A stretch of 64,000 nucleotides of DNA from Chelativorans sp. AA-79 (GCF_029457495.1 NZ_CP120361.1:2682001-2746000), one strand, 5' to 3'; counted from the stretch's first letter, positions 43,931 through 53,188 are shown. The notes: generated from the letters alone by a model not told the origin. Program-made: numbers and translations.

Positions 43931-45045
43931 TGCGCATCGAACTCGTCAAGCGGCCGCAGCATTCGGCGCTCTTCAGCACCCTCTCGCCGTTCATCGCCCT
44001 GGCGCTGACGCTTGCCGTCGGGGCTGTCATGTTCCTGTTCCTGGGCAAGAACCCGGTCGAGGCGCTCTATTACTTCTTCATCGATCCTTTGCGCGAGACC
44101 TGGTCGCTGCACGAACTCGCCGTGAAGGCAGCCCCCCTGATCCTGATCGCGGTTGGACTTGCAGTCTGCTATCTCTCGAACAACTGGAATATCGGTGCGG
44201 AGGGACAGTTCATCATCGGCGCGATCGCGGGCTCCTTGCTCCCGGTGATGTTCCCGGATCTCCAATCCTGGACGGTGCTGCCTCTGATGCTGCTGATGGG
44301 GATCGCCGGCGGCGCGGCCTATGCGGCGATCCCGGCCTTGCTGAAGGTGCGCTTCAACACGAACGAGATCCTGACCAGCCTGATGCTGGTCTATATAGCG
44401 CAGCTCTTCCTCGACTGGATCGTACGCGGGCCATGGCGCAATCCCGAAGGCTTCAATTTTCCCGAGACGCGCAATTTCCACGCCTTCGCCATCCTGCCCG
44501 AGATCTGGCCGGCCTCGGGCCGCGCCCATTGGGGCTTCATCTTTGCTCTTCTTGCGGCGCTCGTTCTCTGGTTCGTGCTCTCGCGCACGCTGAAGGGCTT
44601 CGAGGTGAAGGTGATCGGCCAGAGCCCGCGAGCGGGGCGGTTCGCCGGCTTCTCGCGTGGGCGGATGGTGATCTTCGCCTTCCTCGTCTCGGGGGCGCTG
44701 GCGGGTCTCGCCGGCATCAGCGAGGTCTCGGGCGCCATCGGCCAGCTTCGCCCGACAATCTCGCCGGGCTATGGCTTTACGGCGATCATCGTCGCCTTCC
44801 TCGGGCGGCTCAATCCGCTCGGCATCATCGCGGCAGGCCTCGTGCTGGCGCTCACCTATCTGGGTGGTGAGGCGGCGCAGATCTCGATCGGCGTGACCGA
44901 CAAGGTGGCGCGCTCCTTCCAGGGCATGCTGCTCTTCTTCGTTCTAGCCTGCGATATGCTGATCCACTACCGCATCCGGTTCACGCGGTCATCGCGAGCA
45001 ACGGCGGCGGAGGCGAAAGCCGCGGAGGCATCCAGCTATGCTTGA
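43927..45045 (+). CDS. BMP-type ABC importer permease 1
   Basis: The 372-residue inner-membrane protein belongs to the branched-chain/ribose-type permease family (BPD_transp_2). It has about ten hydrophobic helices and the conserved cytoplasmic coupling region ALKGFEVKVIGQSPRAGRFAGFSRGRM, then GALAGLAGISEVSGAIGQL and GYGFTAIIVAFLGRLNPLG. Its ATG overlaps the ATPase stop by four bases (ATGA), and its own end overlaps the next permease start, showing translational coupling. It is the larger of the two permeases, as is normal for nucleoside (BmpA) systems. Confidence 0.93.
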   Translation: MMRIELVKRPQHSALFSTLSPFIALALTLAVGAVMFLFLGKNPVEALYYFFIDPLRETWSLHELAVKAAPLILIAVGLAVCYLSNNWNIGAEGQFIIGAIAGSLLPVMFPDLQSWTVLPLMLLMGIAGGAAYAAIPALLKVRFNTNEILTSLMLVYIAQLFLDWIVRGPWRNPEGFNFPETRNFHAFAILPEIWPASGRAHWGFIFALLAALVLWFVLSRTLKGFEVKVIGQSPRAGRFAGFSRGRMVIFAFLVSGALAGLAGISEVSGAIGQLRPTISPGYGFTAIIVAFLGRLNPLGIIAAGLVLALTYLGGEAAQISIGVTDKVARSFQGMLLFFVLACDMLIHYRIRFTRSSRATAAEAKAAEASSYA

Positions 45046-45952
45046 ATCGGTTCTCATCACGATCGCAACGGCCGCTACGCCGCTCCTGATCGCGGCCCTG
45101 GGCGAACTGGTCGTGGAGCGCTCGGGCGTGCTCAACCTCGGCGTCGAGGGGATGATGATCATGGGGGCGGTGACGGGCTTCGCCGTTGCGGCCATGACCG
45201 GCTCCGCCTGGCTCGGCATCTTTGCCGCCATCCTGGTGGGCGCGGCCTTCGCACTGCTCTTCGGTTTCCTGGCACTCTCGCTCGTCACCAACCAGGTGGC
45301 GACGGGTCTTGCGCTGACGTTGTTCGGCCTGGGCCTCTCGGGGATGCTGGGCGAGAGTTTCGTGGGACAGCCCGGCGTGAATCTCGGTGCCATCCACATC
45401 CCTGTACTGTCCGAGATTCCCGTCGTCGGACGGCTGCTGTTCGGACAGGATCCGTTCTTCTATATCTCGATCCTGCTTACGATCGCGGTCGCCTATTTTC
45501 TGTTCTCCACGCGTGCGGGGCTGATGTTGCGCGCGGTGGGCGACAATCACTCATCGGCGCATGCTCAGGGCATCAACGTCATCGGCGTCCGCTATCTCGC
45601 GGTTCTCTTCGGCGGCGCCTGCGCGGGGCTCGCCGGGGCATATCTGTCGATCGTCTACACGCCGCAATGGGTGGAGAACATGACGGCCGGGCGCGGCTGG
45701 ATCGCGCTGGCGCTCGTCGTCTTCGCCTCTTGGAGGCCCTGGCGCGTGGTGGCCGGCGCCTATCTCTTCGGCGGCGTGACCATCGGCCAGCTTCACGCGC
45801 AGGCCCTGGGGCTCGGCATCCCGTCGCAGCTTCTGTCTTCGCTTCCCTATCTGGCCACGATTGTCGTACTAGTCTTGATCTCCAGGAATCGGCGACTGAC
45901 CATGATGAACACACCGGCATCTCTGGGGCGGGCTTTCGTGCCCGACCGCTGA
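45038..45952 (+). CDS. BMP-type ABC importer permease 2
   Basis: The 304-residue protein is the second permease of the same family: RSGVLNLGVEGMMIMGAVTGF, TNQVATGLALTLFGLGLSG, and the coupling segment GLMLRAVGDNHSSAHAQGINVIGVRYLAVLFGGACAGLAGAYLS. About eight to nine hydrophobic helices are visible. It starts eight bases inside the end of permease 1. The binding-protein gene follows after 76 bases with its own ribosome site. Together with permease 1 it forms the transmembrane channel. Confidence 0.94.
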   Translation: MLESVLITIATAATPLLIAALGELVVERSGVLNLGVEGMMIMGAVTGFAVAAMTGSAWLGIFAAILVGAAFALLFGFLALSLVTNQVATGLALTLFGLGLSGMLGESFVGQPGVNLGAIHIPVLSEIPVVGRLLFGQDPFFYISILLTIAVAYFLFSTRAGLMLRAVGDNHSSAHAQGINVIGVRYLAVLFGGACAGLAGAYLSIVYTPQWVENMTAGRGWIALALVVFASWRPWRVVAGAYLFGGVTIGQLHAQALGLGIPSQLLSSLPYLATIVVLVLISRNRRLTMMNTPASLGRAFVPDR

Positions 45953-46028
45953 GTGCCGCGAAAGTTTCGAACCGCTTGCGCAAGGGCGCGGAAGGCGCCA
46001 CAGGCAACCATCAGAGAGGACAAAGAAA

Positions 46029-47102
46029 ATGAAAAAGCTACTGAAGGCATTTGCCGCAGCCACGGTGCTGGGCCTCGCCGCGGCGGGCGCGGCCGAGGCG
46101 CAGGACCCGACCAAGGCATGCTTTATCTATGTGGGGCCGATCGGCGATTTCGGCTGGTCGTACCAGCATCACCAGGGCGTCCTGCAACTTGAGGAGGCGA
46201 TGGGGGACGACGTCGAGACCGCTTATCTGGAGAGCGTGCCGGAAGGAGCGGATGCGGAGCGCGCGATCGAACGTTTCGCGCGTTCGGGCTGTGACATCAT
46301 CTTCACGACCTCATTCGGCTATATGGATGCCACGAACAAGGTGGCGGGGCGCTTCCCGGACGTGAAATTCGAGCACGCGACGGGCTACAAGCGCGAACAT
46401 CCGAACGTCTCCACCTACAATTCCAAGTTCCACGAAGGCCGCTACATCCAGGGCGTGATAGCCGCGAAGATGTCGGAGGCGGGCGTGGCGGGCTATATCG
46501 CGTCATTCCCCATTCCTGAAGTGGTGATGGGGATCAACGCCTTCATGCTCGGGGCGCAGTCGGTCAATCCGGATTTCCAGGTGAAGGTCGTCTGGGCCAA
46601 CACCTGGTTCGACCCGGGCAAGGAAGCAGATGCCGCCAAGGCGCTGATCGACCAGGGCGTCGACATCATCACACAGCATACCGACTCCACCGCGCCCATG
46701 CAGGTGGCGGCCGAACGCGGCATCAAGGCCTTCGGTCAGGCCTCCGACATGATCAAGTTCGGGCCTGAGACGCAGCTCACCTCCATTATCGACGACTGGG
46801 GCCCGTACTATATCGAGCGGGTGAAAGCCGTGCGGGACGGCACCTGGGAGCAGGTGGACGTCTGGGGCGGCCTCAAGGAAGGCCACGTGGTCATGGCCCC
46901 CTACACGAACATGCCCGATGACGTGAAGGCGTTGGCGCAGGAGACGGAAGACAAGATCCGCTCCGGCTTCAACCCGTTCACCGGTCCTGTCAACAAACAG
47001 GACGGTACGCCCTGGCTCGCCGAAGGCGAGGTGGCCGACGATGCGACGCTGCTCGGCATGAACTTCTACGTGGAAGGCGTGGACGATCAGCTTCCCAACT
47101 GA
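46029..47102 (+). CDS. BMP family ABC transporter substrate-binding protein
   Basis: The 357-residue periplasmic protein has a signal peptide (KKLLKAFAAATVLGLAAAGAAEA, cleavage near residue 24). It then has a basic membrane protein (BMP/PnrA-like) domain: IYVGPIGDFGWSYQHHQGV, ESVPEGADAERAIERFA, DIIFTTSFGYMDATNKVA, GVIAAKMSE and ITQHTDSTAPMQ. PnrA-type proteins bind nucleosides, so a purine nucleoside or related ligand is likely but unproven. No lipobox Cys is present, so it is soluble. It is the last gene of the operon, with GAGAGGACAAAGAA upstream and an intrinsic terminator after it. Confidence 0.94.
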   Translation: MKKLLKAFAAATVLGLAAAGAAEAQDPTKACFIYVGPIGDFGWSYQHHQGVLQLEEAMGDDVETAYLESVPEGADAERAIERFARSGCDIIFTTSFGYMDATNKVAGRFPDVKFEHATGYKREHPNVSTYNSKFHEGRYIQGVIAAKMSEAGVAGYIASFPIPEVVMGINAFMLGAQSVNPDFQVKVVWANTWFDPGKEADAAKALIDQGVDIITQHTDSTAPMQVAAERGIKAFGQASDMIKFGPETQLTSIIDDWGPYYIERVKAVRDGTWEQVDVWGGLKEGHVVMAPYTNMPDDVKALAQETEDKIRSGFNPFTGPVNKQDGTPWLAEGEVADDATLLGMNFYVEGVDDQLPN

Positions 47103-47136
47103 GGAGTCGATCGCCGGCTTGGCACCGGTTGCACAA

Positions 47137-47161
47137 GGGCGGCCCCGAGCCGCCCTTTTTT
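47137..47161 (+). terminator. intrinsic terminator of the BMP transporter operon
   Basis: GGGCGGC (47137-47143) pairs with GCCGCCC (47149-47155) around a five-base loop, followed by six T residues (47156-47161). It is a textbook terminator. Confidence 0.92.
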
Positions 47162-47239
47162 CCGGCCGTGACTGCTCCTGACAGCTGGTTGTCAGGAGCA
47201 TGCTGATAGAGTGCCGACATCCGAATGAGGGAGATGAAG

Positions 47240-47884
47240 ATGCTCAAGTTCTATCATGCGCCGTGGTCCCGCTCTTCCGCCGTGTTCTGGCTGATCGAGG
47301 AACTCGGGGTGGACTATGAAATGGAACTCGTGGACATCCGTGGCGAGGGAGGGGCGCCGGAGGAATACCGGGCGGTCCAGCCGAACAAGAAGGTTCCGGC
47401 GATCGAGCACGAAGGCAAAGTCGTTACGGAGCGCGCGGCGATCGCGATCTATCTCGGCGACGCGTTTCCGCGGACGGGGCTTGCTCCGGCGATCGGCGAT
47501 CCGGATCGCGCCGCTTATCTGAGCATGCTCGTCTATCACGATGCGGTCTTCGATCCGGCGATTTGCGGGCATGTGCACGGCCTGAGCTATGTGAGCAATG
47601 ATTATCCGTTCGGTCTCTACGACGACCTGGTTGCAAATCTCGAGCACAGGCTGTCTGAAAAACCCTACGCCGCCGGTGATCGGTTCACGATCGCGGACGT
47701 GATCCTCGGCTCGGGCATGAATTACACCATGAACGTGCTCAAGGGCCTGCCGCAGAAGCCGGCCTTCGAGGACTATGTCGCCCGGGTGACGGATCGGCCG
47801 GCCTACAAGCGTTCGGCGGAGAAGGATGCGGCACTTGCCGCCAAGGTGCCCGCGTTCCAGGCGATGTTCGCCTCACGCGACTAA
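47240..47884 (+). CDS. glutathione S-transferase family protein
   Basis: The 214-residue cytosolic protein has the N-terminal thioredoxin-like GST domain (LKFYHAPWSRSSAVFWLIEELG, KVPAIEHEGKVVTERAAIAIYLGD) and an all-helical C-terminal domain with FTIADVILGSGMNYTMNVLKG. The Ser in SRSS sits where catalytic Ser occurs in many bacterial GSTs. The substrate cannot be inferred. Three in-frame Met codons (47225, 47234, 47240) occur; I chose 47240 because AGGGAG at 47228-47233 is at proper spacing for it. It is monocistronic, isolated by the terminator upstream. Confidence 0.9.
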   Translation: MLKFYHAPWSRSSAVFWLIEELGVDYEMELVDIRGEGGAPEEYRAVQPNKKVPAIEHEGKVVTERAAIAIYLGDAFPRTGLAPAIGDPDRAAYLSMLVYHDAVFDPAICGHVHGLSYVSNDYPFGLYDDLVANLEHRLSEKPYAAGDRFTIADVILGSGMNYTMNVLKGLPQKPAFEDYVARVTDRPAYKRSAEKDAALAAKVPAFQAMFASRD

Positions 47885-47922
47885 GGCCGGCGCGACCGGT
47901 CCGGCGGTCGTAGGCGGTCCGA

Positions 47923-48174
47923 TCAGCGGCCGCTGCGTTTGGTCTTGCGTCCCCCGGCCCGCGAAGATTTTTTCCGCAAGGCACCGCCGTCACCCTTCTC
48001 CTGCTCCTTCGCCTCCTTTGCGAGGCGGACGGCCTTCAACCGCGCGGTCTTGCGTTCACGCTGCGCGGTCTCCGCCTCGGTGATAGCCCGGGAAACCTGA
48101 TCCGTGGTCCTGCTCTTGCTCTCCATGCGGGTAAGGCTCGGCTGGAACAGGTCATCACTCGTGGGTTTCGGCAT
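47923..48174 (-). CDS. small, highly basic, coiled-coil protein of unknown function
   Basis: I do not recognise a named family. The 83-residue protein opens with a Pro-Thr-Ser-rich MPKPTSDDLFQPSLTRMESK. It has a long charged helix (about 22-62, Glu/Arg/Lys/Ala-rich, coiled-coil-like) and a Lys/Arg-rich tail (GGRKTKRSGR). That composition suggests binding to nucleic acid or ribosomes, which is inference. The ATG at 48174 has GGAG seven bases upstream; the reading frame stays open further up, but that part is compositionally unlike coding sequence. It converges with the GST gene. Confidence 0.65.
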   Translation of the reverse strand: MPKPTSDDLFQPSLTRMESKSRTTDQVSRAITEAETAQRERKTARLKAVRLAKEAKEQEKGDGGALRKKSSRAGGRKTKRSGR

Positions 48175-48586
48175 GCTCGTCTCCGCTGAACGGCGCCCGA
48201 CTCCCGGACGCACGCTCGCAATTTCACCTACGCGCGGTCGGACGCCCAAACTTAACGCGTGAGCCGACATGTTGTTCCGGCAAGGTTGATCCATTTTTTC
48301 CAGATTTCTTCTCAACCCACTGATAGTACTTATTGTCATTGCGTTCTCCGCAGCAGCGATCACTCCGACCCTGTGGCCGTTCTTCGGTGCCTTTCTCTCC
48401 CGCGGCAGCGCATCCCGCCGCTTTCTGTTGCGGAACGGCAACACTTTCTCAAGATGCGTTGCGCTAAGAGGGGGCGGGGGCAAGTCGCCAATTTCCCGCC
48501 ATAAAACGAGCGCACCGAGAAACCTCTTGGATCGCGCTATCCGTAACATGCGTTTCGAGTAGAAGCCGAAAGCGGCAAAGGTGATG
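48175..48586. other. divergent intergenic region before ilvD
   Basis: These 412 bases separate the small basic protein gene and ilvD. They include a relatively AT-rich stretch (about 48280-48345) and a small hairpin GTTGC-GGAACG-GCAAC near 48430. I see no clear -35/-10 pair and no conserved small gene. Confidence 0.4.
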
Positions 48587-50311
48587 ATGGACGCTCGACC
48601 GATCTCCAAGGACAAGTTGCCGAGCCGCTACGTGACCGTAGGGCCGGCGAGGGCACCGCACAGGTCCTATCTTTATGCGATGGGCCTGTCGCCGGAGGAG
48701 ATCGCACAGCCGCTGGTGGGCGTTGCCACCTGCTGGAACGAGGCTGCCCCCTGCAACATTTCGCTGATGCGCCAGGCCCAGGTGGTGAAGAAGGGCGTGG
48801 CGGCCGCAAAGGGCACGCCGCGCGAATTCACCACCATCACCGTGACCGACGGCATCGCCATGGGCCACCAGGGCATGAAGGCCTCGCTCGCCTCGCGCGA
48901 GGTGATCGCCGATTCGGTCGAACTCACCATGCGCGGGCACTGCTATGACGCGCTGGTGGGTCTTGCCGGCTGCGACAAGTCGCTGCCCGGTATGATGATG
49001 GCCATGGTCCGCCTCAACGTGCCGTCGATCTTCATTTATGGAGGCTCGATCCTGCCCGGCACCTGGCGCGGACGCCAGATCACGGTCCAGGACGTGTTCG
49101 AGGCGGTTGGTCAGCATTCGGTCGGCACCATCTCCGACGACGAACTGATGGAGATCGAGCAGGCGGCCTGTCCTTCGGCCGGCTCCTGCGGCGCCCAGTT
49201 CACCGCCAACACCATGGCTACGGTGGCCGAGGCGATCGGTCTTGCGCTGCCTTATTCCTGCGGCGCGCCGGCGCCCTACGAGATGCGTGACCGCTTCAAC
49301 CACGCCTCCGGCGAGAAGGTGATGGAACTGGTCGCCAGGCAGATCCGCCCGCGCGACATCGTCACGCGCAAGGCGCTGGAGAATGCGGCAGCCGTGGTGG
49401 CCGCTTCGGGCGGCTCGACCAACGCGGCACTCCATCTGCCGGCCATCGCACACGAGGCGGGCATCAAGTTCGACCTGTTCGACGTCGCCGAGATATTCAG
49501 GAAGACGCCTTATGTCGCGGATCTGAAGCCCGGCGGCAAATACGTCGCCAAGGACATGTTCGAGGCCGGCGGCATCCCGCTCCTCATGAAGACGCTGCTC
49601 GAGCACGGCTATCTGCACGGCGACTGCATGACGGTCACGGGCCGCACGCTGGCCGAGAACATGGAGCGCGTTCAGTGGAACGACGCGCAGGACGTGGTTT
49701 ATCCGGCAGACAAGCCGTTGAGCCCCACCGGGGGTGTCGTCGGCCTCAAAGGCAACCTCGCGCCAGACGGCGCAATCGTGAAGGTCGCCGGCATGAAGAA
49801 ACTCCGCTTCTCCGGCCCGGCGCGCTGCTTCGATTCGGAGGAAGACTGCTTCGCCGCCGTTTCCGAACGGCGCTACAAGGAAGGCGAGGTACTGGTGATC
49901 CGCTACGAGGGCCCGAAGGGCGGGCCGGGCATGCGGGAGATGCTGGCCACCACTGCCGCCCTCTACGGGCAGGGCATGGGCGACAAGGTGGCGCTCATCA
50001 CCGACGGACGCTTCTCAGGTGCCACGCGCGGCTTCTGCATTGGTCATGTCGGGCCGGAAGCGGCGGTGGGCGGCCCCATCGGGCTCGTTGAGGACGGCGA
50101 CATCATCACCATCGACGCGGTGGCCGGCACGATCGACGTGGCGCTCGGCGATGCGGAACTGGCTGAACGCCGCAAGAACTGGAAACCGCGCGAGACCGAT
50201 TACCGGTCCGGCGCGATCTGGAAATACGCGCAGGGCGTCGGCCCCGCGCGCTACGGCGCGGTGACACATCCCGGCGCCGAGAAAGAAACGCACTGCTATG
50301 CGGATGTTTGA
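48587..50311 (+). CDS. ilvD: dihydroxy-acid dehydratase, short (about 574 aa) type
   Basis: IlvD dehydrates dihydroxy-acids to 2-keto acids in valine, isoleucine and pantothenate synthesis. The 574-residue protein has the iron-sulfur cluster cysteines expected for this family (C129 in [12 protein letters not shown]201 in [10 protein letters not shown], and one of C49/C56). The active-site region [22 protein letters not shown] is also intact. The sequence belongs to the shorter IlvD branch found in cyanobacteria and actinobacteria rather than the roughly 610-residue enteric branch, so it could be a second copy or prefer another sugar-acid substrate. ATG codons at 48584 and 48587 both follow AAGG. 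exoR follows with no gap. Confidence 0.9.
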   Translation: MDARPISKDKLPSRYVTVGPARAPHRSYLYAMGLSPEEIAQPLVGVATCWNEAAPCNISLMRQAQVVKKGVAAAKGTPREFTTITVTDGIAMGHQGMKASLASREVIADSVELTMRGHCYDALVGLAGCDKSLPGMMMAMVRLNVPSIFIYGGSILPGTWRGRQITVQDVFEAVGQHSVGTISDDELMEIEQAACPSAGSCGAQFTANTMATVAEAIGLALPYSCGAPAPYEMRDRFNHASGEKVMELVARQIRPRDIVTRKALENAAAVVAASGGSTNAALHLPAIAHEAGIKFDLFDVAEIFRKTPYVADLKPGGKYVAKDMFEAGGIPLLMKTLLEHGYLHGDCMTVTGRTLAENMERVQWNDAQDVVYPADKPLSPTGGVVGLKGNLAPDGAIVKVAGMKKLRFSGPARCFDSEEDCFAAVSERRYKEGEVLVIRYEGPKGGPGMREMLATTAALYGQGMGDKVALITDGRFSGATRGFCIGHVGPEAAVGGPIGLVEDGDIITIDAVAGTIDVALGDAELAERRKNWKPRETDYRSGAIWKYAQGVGPARYGAVTHPGAEKETHCYADV

Positions 50312-50315
50312 GCAT

Positions 50316-51095
50316 ATGACGGGCCGGCTCTTCGCCGGAGCCCTCGTTTTGTTCGGGACACTCGGTCCCGCGATGGCGCTCGACGAGAAGGCCGTCGTGC
50401 AGCAGCCGTCGCGCAACCCTCTCGCCATGTTCCGCTTCGGCTTCTCCGCCTACAAGCGAGGCGAGAAGCAGGAAGCGGTCGAAGCCTATCGCTACGCCGC
50501 GGAGAACGGGCAGGTGGGCGCACGCTGGAAGCTCGCGCGCATGTATGCCGAAGGCGACGGTGTCGCCCGCAACGACTACGAGGCCTTCAAGTTCTTCTCG
50601 GAGGTCGCCCAGCAGGAGGTGCAGCCGGGCAGCCGCGATGAAAGCTACGTTTCCGACGCCCTGGTGGCGGTGGGCAACTATCTGCGGCGCGGCATTCCCG
50701 GCACGCCGGTCGCCGCCAATCCGCCCATCGCACTCGAATACTACATGCGCGCGGCGGCCACCTACCGGAATGCTGACGCGCAGTTCCAGCTCGGCCGCAT
50801 GTTCCTTTCCGGCGAAGGCGGCGCCAAGAGCGTGCAGCAAGCCGCCCGCTGGCTGCAACTCGCGGCGGAAAAGGGCCATGCCGGCGCACAGGCTACCCTG
50901 GGCAATCTCCTGTTCCAGAGCGGCAAGGTCGTGCGCGGCCTGGCGCTGATGACGACAGCGCTGGAGCGCGCGGCCCCCTCTGATATGGGCTGGATCCGTT
51001 CCATGCAGGAAGAGGCCTTCGCGCTCGCCGGCGAATCGGACCGCCGCACGGCCATCGCCCTTGCCGAGGACTATCTGGCGAACGGGATCGAGTAG
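50316..51095 (+). CDS. exoR: exopolysaccharide regulator ExoR (Sel1 repeats, periplasmic)
   Basis: ExoR is the periplasmic inhibitor of the ExoS-ChvI two-component system, which controls succinoglycan, motility and host association in Sinorhizobium and Agrobacterium. The 259-residue protein has a signal peptide (cleavage near AMA) and Sel1/TPR-like repeats (AVEAYRYAAENGQVGARWKLARMYAEGDGVARNDYEAFKFFSE; then AQFQLGRMFLSGEGG). It also has the ExoR C-terminal pattern ALERAAPSDMGWIRSMQEEAFALAGESDRRTAIALA. I chose ATG 50316, after the ilvD stop; ATG 50298 overlaps ilvD. The sensor kinase and regulator are not in the window. Confidence 0.88.
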   Translation: MTGRLFAGALVLFGTLGPAMALDEKAVVQQPSRNPLAMFRFGFSAYKRGEKQEAVEAYRYAAENGQVGARWKLARMYAEGDGVARNDYEAFKFFSEVAQQEVQPGSRDESYVSDALVAVGNYLRRGIPGTPVAANPPIALEYYMRAAATYRNADAQFQLGRMFLSGEGGAKSVQQAARWLQLAAEKGHAGAQATLGNLLFQSGKVVRGLALMTTALERAAPSDMGWIRSMQEEAFALAGESDRRTAIALAEDYLANGIE

Positions 51096-51110
51096 CGCGG
51101 CCGCTGCATC

Positions 51111-51902
51111 TCAGCCGGCGGCCACGTCGAGATCGACCGCGACGGGCACGTGGTCGGACGGTTTTTCCCAGGCGCGCGTGTGCTTCCGCACGGAAACGGA
51201 TACGATCCGGTCGGCCGCTTCCGGCGACAGCATCAGATGGTCGATGCGGATGCCGTTGTTCTTCTGCCAGGCCCCCGCCTGATAATCCCAGAAGGTATAG
51301 GTCCCCGGCTCATCCGTCGCGGAGCGCAGCGCGTCCGTCAGGCCCAGATTGGAAAGGCGGCGGAAGGCCTGCCGGCTTTCCGGCTGGTAGAGTGCGTCCC
51401 CGAGCCAGTTCTCAGGGTTCCTGGCATCCATCGGCTCCGGAATCACGTTGTAGTCGCCGGCTAGCACCAGCGGCTCTTCGAGCTTCAGGCGCGCTTTCGT
51501 CCAGGCCTCCAGCCGTTCCATCCAGCCGAGCTTGTAGGCGAATTTCTCGCTGTCGACCGGGTTGCCGTTGGGCAGGTAGAGGGAGGCCACGCGCAGCCCG
51601 CCGGCCTGGGTCGAGAATACGCCCTCGATGAAGCGCGCCTGCTCATCCCCGTCATTGCCGGGGAGGCCGCGACTCACCTCGTCGAACCGCAGCTTCGACA
51701 GGATCGCCACGCCGTTGAAGCCCTTCTGACCGTTGGTCTCGACGTGATATCCCATCGCCTCGATCGGCTCGCGGGGAAACTGCTCGTCGACGGACTTGAT
51801 CTCCTGTAGGCAGGCGATGTCGGGTGCCGCTTCCTGCAGCCAGTGCAGGAGGTTCTCGATTCGCGCCTTCACGCCGTTGATGTTCCAGGTAGCGATCTTC
51901 AT
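51111..51902 (-). CDS. xthA: exodeoxyribonuclease III
   Basis: ExoIII is an AP endonuclease and 3'-5' exonuclease of base-excision repair. The 263-residue protein shows KIATWNINGVKAR, CLQEIKS with the metal-binding Glu, GFNGVAILSK, LAGDYNVIPEP and the terminal SDHVPVAVDLD with the catalytic His. The start at 51902 gives the family-typical MKIATWNING; an ATG two codons upstream (51908) is also possible, and the longer in-frame extension is not conserved. It converges on exoR, with 15 bases between the stops. Confidence 0.95.
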   Translation of the reverse strand: MKIATWNINGVKARIENLLHWLQEAAPDIACLQEIKSVDEQFPREPIEAMGYHVETNGQKGFNGVAILSKLRFDEVSRGLPGNDGDEQARFIEGVFSTQAGGLRVASLYLPNGNPVDSEKFAYKLGWMERLEAWTKARLKLEEPLVLAGDYNVIPEPMDARNPENWLGDALYQPESRQAFRRLSNLGLTDALRSATDEPGTYTFWDYQAGAWQKNNGIRIDHLMLSPEAADRIVSVSVRKHTRAWEKPSDHVPVAVDLDVAAG

Positions 51903-52091
51903 GGGCATGTCATCCGAGGTGTGGCGCAGCCGGCCGTTGAATGGTCCATGGCAGTCTTCTAGAGCAATCACTCGGCGCAACAAAGTGGGCAATCCTTCCG
52001 CAGGTCGAATACTCCGGCCCGGAAAGAAGGTGCGGAACAACCCGATGGAGGCGATCGTTGGGTGCGCGGTCCCGACCCGTGGAGATCTGAC

Positions 52092-52505
52092 ATGCGTATC
52101 CTCGTTGCCCTACTCGGCCTTTACGGCATTTATCGCTTCTTCCGCCGCCGCCCGGATCGCGGACCGCGTGCGCTTCTCCAGGACATGCGCTCGCAGCCGG
52201 GTCGGGCCACCCGGGAACGGGGAAGAGAGCGCAGGCCGGGTCGGCGGCCGAGGCAGGTGATCTATCGCGTGGTGGAGCACGACGGCGGCTGGGCCTACAA
52301 GGTGGGCGACGTGTTTTCAGAGACACACCCCACCCGTCAGGCAGCATTCCGGGCTGCAGAGCAGGCCGCGGCGGCGCATCGAAGCGAAGGCAGCGACGAG
52401 ATGATCGAATATCAGGACCGGCGGGGCCGCTGGCATGAAGAATTCGAGACCGGAGAAAGCCGGCCGACAACGAAGGTGGCGCAGCGGCCTTCGACCGACC
52501 TTTGA
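52092..52505 (+). CDS. hypothetical protein with DUF2188-like domain
   Basis: The 137-residue protein has a short hydrophobic N-terminus (RILVALLGLYGIYRFF) followed by an Arg-rich linker. Around residues 55-98 is a DUF2188-like strand-helix module (VIYRVVEHDGGWAYKVGDVFSETHPTRQAAFRAAEQAAAAH), the pattern of small proteins that read like a damaged- or stress-linked domain of unknown function. The tail is charged. GGAG at 52081-52084 supports the ATG at 52092. It is the first of a run of small genes on the plus strand. The membrane anchor and the family call are both tentative. Confidence 0.65.
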   Translation: MRILVALLGLYGIYRFFRRRPDRGPRALLQDMRSQPGRATRERGRERRPGRRPRQVIYRVVEHDGGWAYKVGDVFSETHPTRQAAFRAAEQAAAAHRSEGSDEMIEYQDRRGRWHEEFETGESRPTTKVAQRPSTDL

Positions 52506-52536
52506 AGCCGTTGAAAGGAGGCGGGGAGCAGGAGCA

Positions 52537-52749
52537 ATGTCCGAGGAAGACCGCAACCGACCGCGCAAGAGGGCCGATGTCAGGGCGATCCTGATCGCCG
52601 CCGCCATCATTGTCGTCGTGCTGATTCTTTTCCTGCTCTATGGTGGCGGGTTCGGCACCGCCCCGGATACCACGTCCGGGGGAGCCGATCCGGACAGCAT
52701 CCCCACCCAGGCGGAGGAAACGGCGCCGACCACCGGGACTGAAAGGTAG
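52537..52749 (+). CDS. small single-pass membrane protein, unknown
   Basis: The 70-residue protein has a charged N-terminus (MSEEDRNRPRKRADVR), one strong membrane helix (about 17-37, AILIAAAIIVVVLILFLLYGG) and a Gly/Thr/Ala/Pro-rich acidic tail likely facing the periplasm. GGAGCA immediately precedes the ATG at 52537. I do not recognise a family; short proteins of this kind are common in Rhizobiales. It lies 31 bases after the DUF2188-like gene, so the two are probably co-transcribed. Confidence 0.65.
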   Translation: MSEEDRNRPRKRADVRAILIAAAIIVVVLILFLLYGGGFGTAPDTTSGGADPDSIPTQAEETAPTTGTER

Positions 52750-52842
52750 CGCCCAAGGTGTTCATCTGGAACCGCTTCCGCGCCTGATATGCGGAACGAA
52801 TCGGCTACCCGGCCGTTGTGGAGATACAGCGGAGGAAGGACG

Positions 52843-53157
52843 TTGCAGATCATCGATATCGTTGTCTCGCGCGAAAGCAAGAACAGTCCATGGGTGAATG
52901 TGGTGTTCTTGGGAGACGACGGCGAATCGGTCTCGGTGCGTCTTGCCTGCGCCATTCCCTCGGGCAGCGATGTCGGCCGCAACTACATCATAAGACGCGC
53001 CACCACGCTGCTTCGGAGCTTGGTGACATGCGAGGCTTTCAACACGCTCGGAGAAACGGTGTGGGTCCCGCGGACGGGGCGCTTCGGCACCGCTTCAGAA
53101 GCGCCCCGTGCATTGCGGCAGGTGGCAGAAAGCTGGACCGGCACCGGCGAGGAGTGA
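52843..53157 (+). CDS. hypothetical protein, TTG start
   Basis: The 104-residue protein begins at a TTG (52843) directly after GGAGGAAGGA (52831-52840), a very strong ribosome site; no ATG is better placed. It opens with a strand-rich segment (QIIDIVVSRESKNSPWVNVVFLGDDGESVSVRLAC) and has a helical middle and a Trp-containing C-terminus (VAESWTGTGEE). There is no signal or membrane segment. I do not recognise a family. It lies 31 bases before the AI-2E family gene, in the same direction. Confidence 0.6.
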   Translation: MQIIDIVVSRESKNSPWVNVVFLGDDGESVSVRLACAIPSGSDVGRNYIIRRATTLLRSLVTCEAFNTLGETVWVPRTGRFGTASEAPRALRQVAESWTGTGEE

Positions 53158-53188
53158 AACCGCCCATAGTCGACGCATCGGAGGCGCA

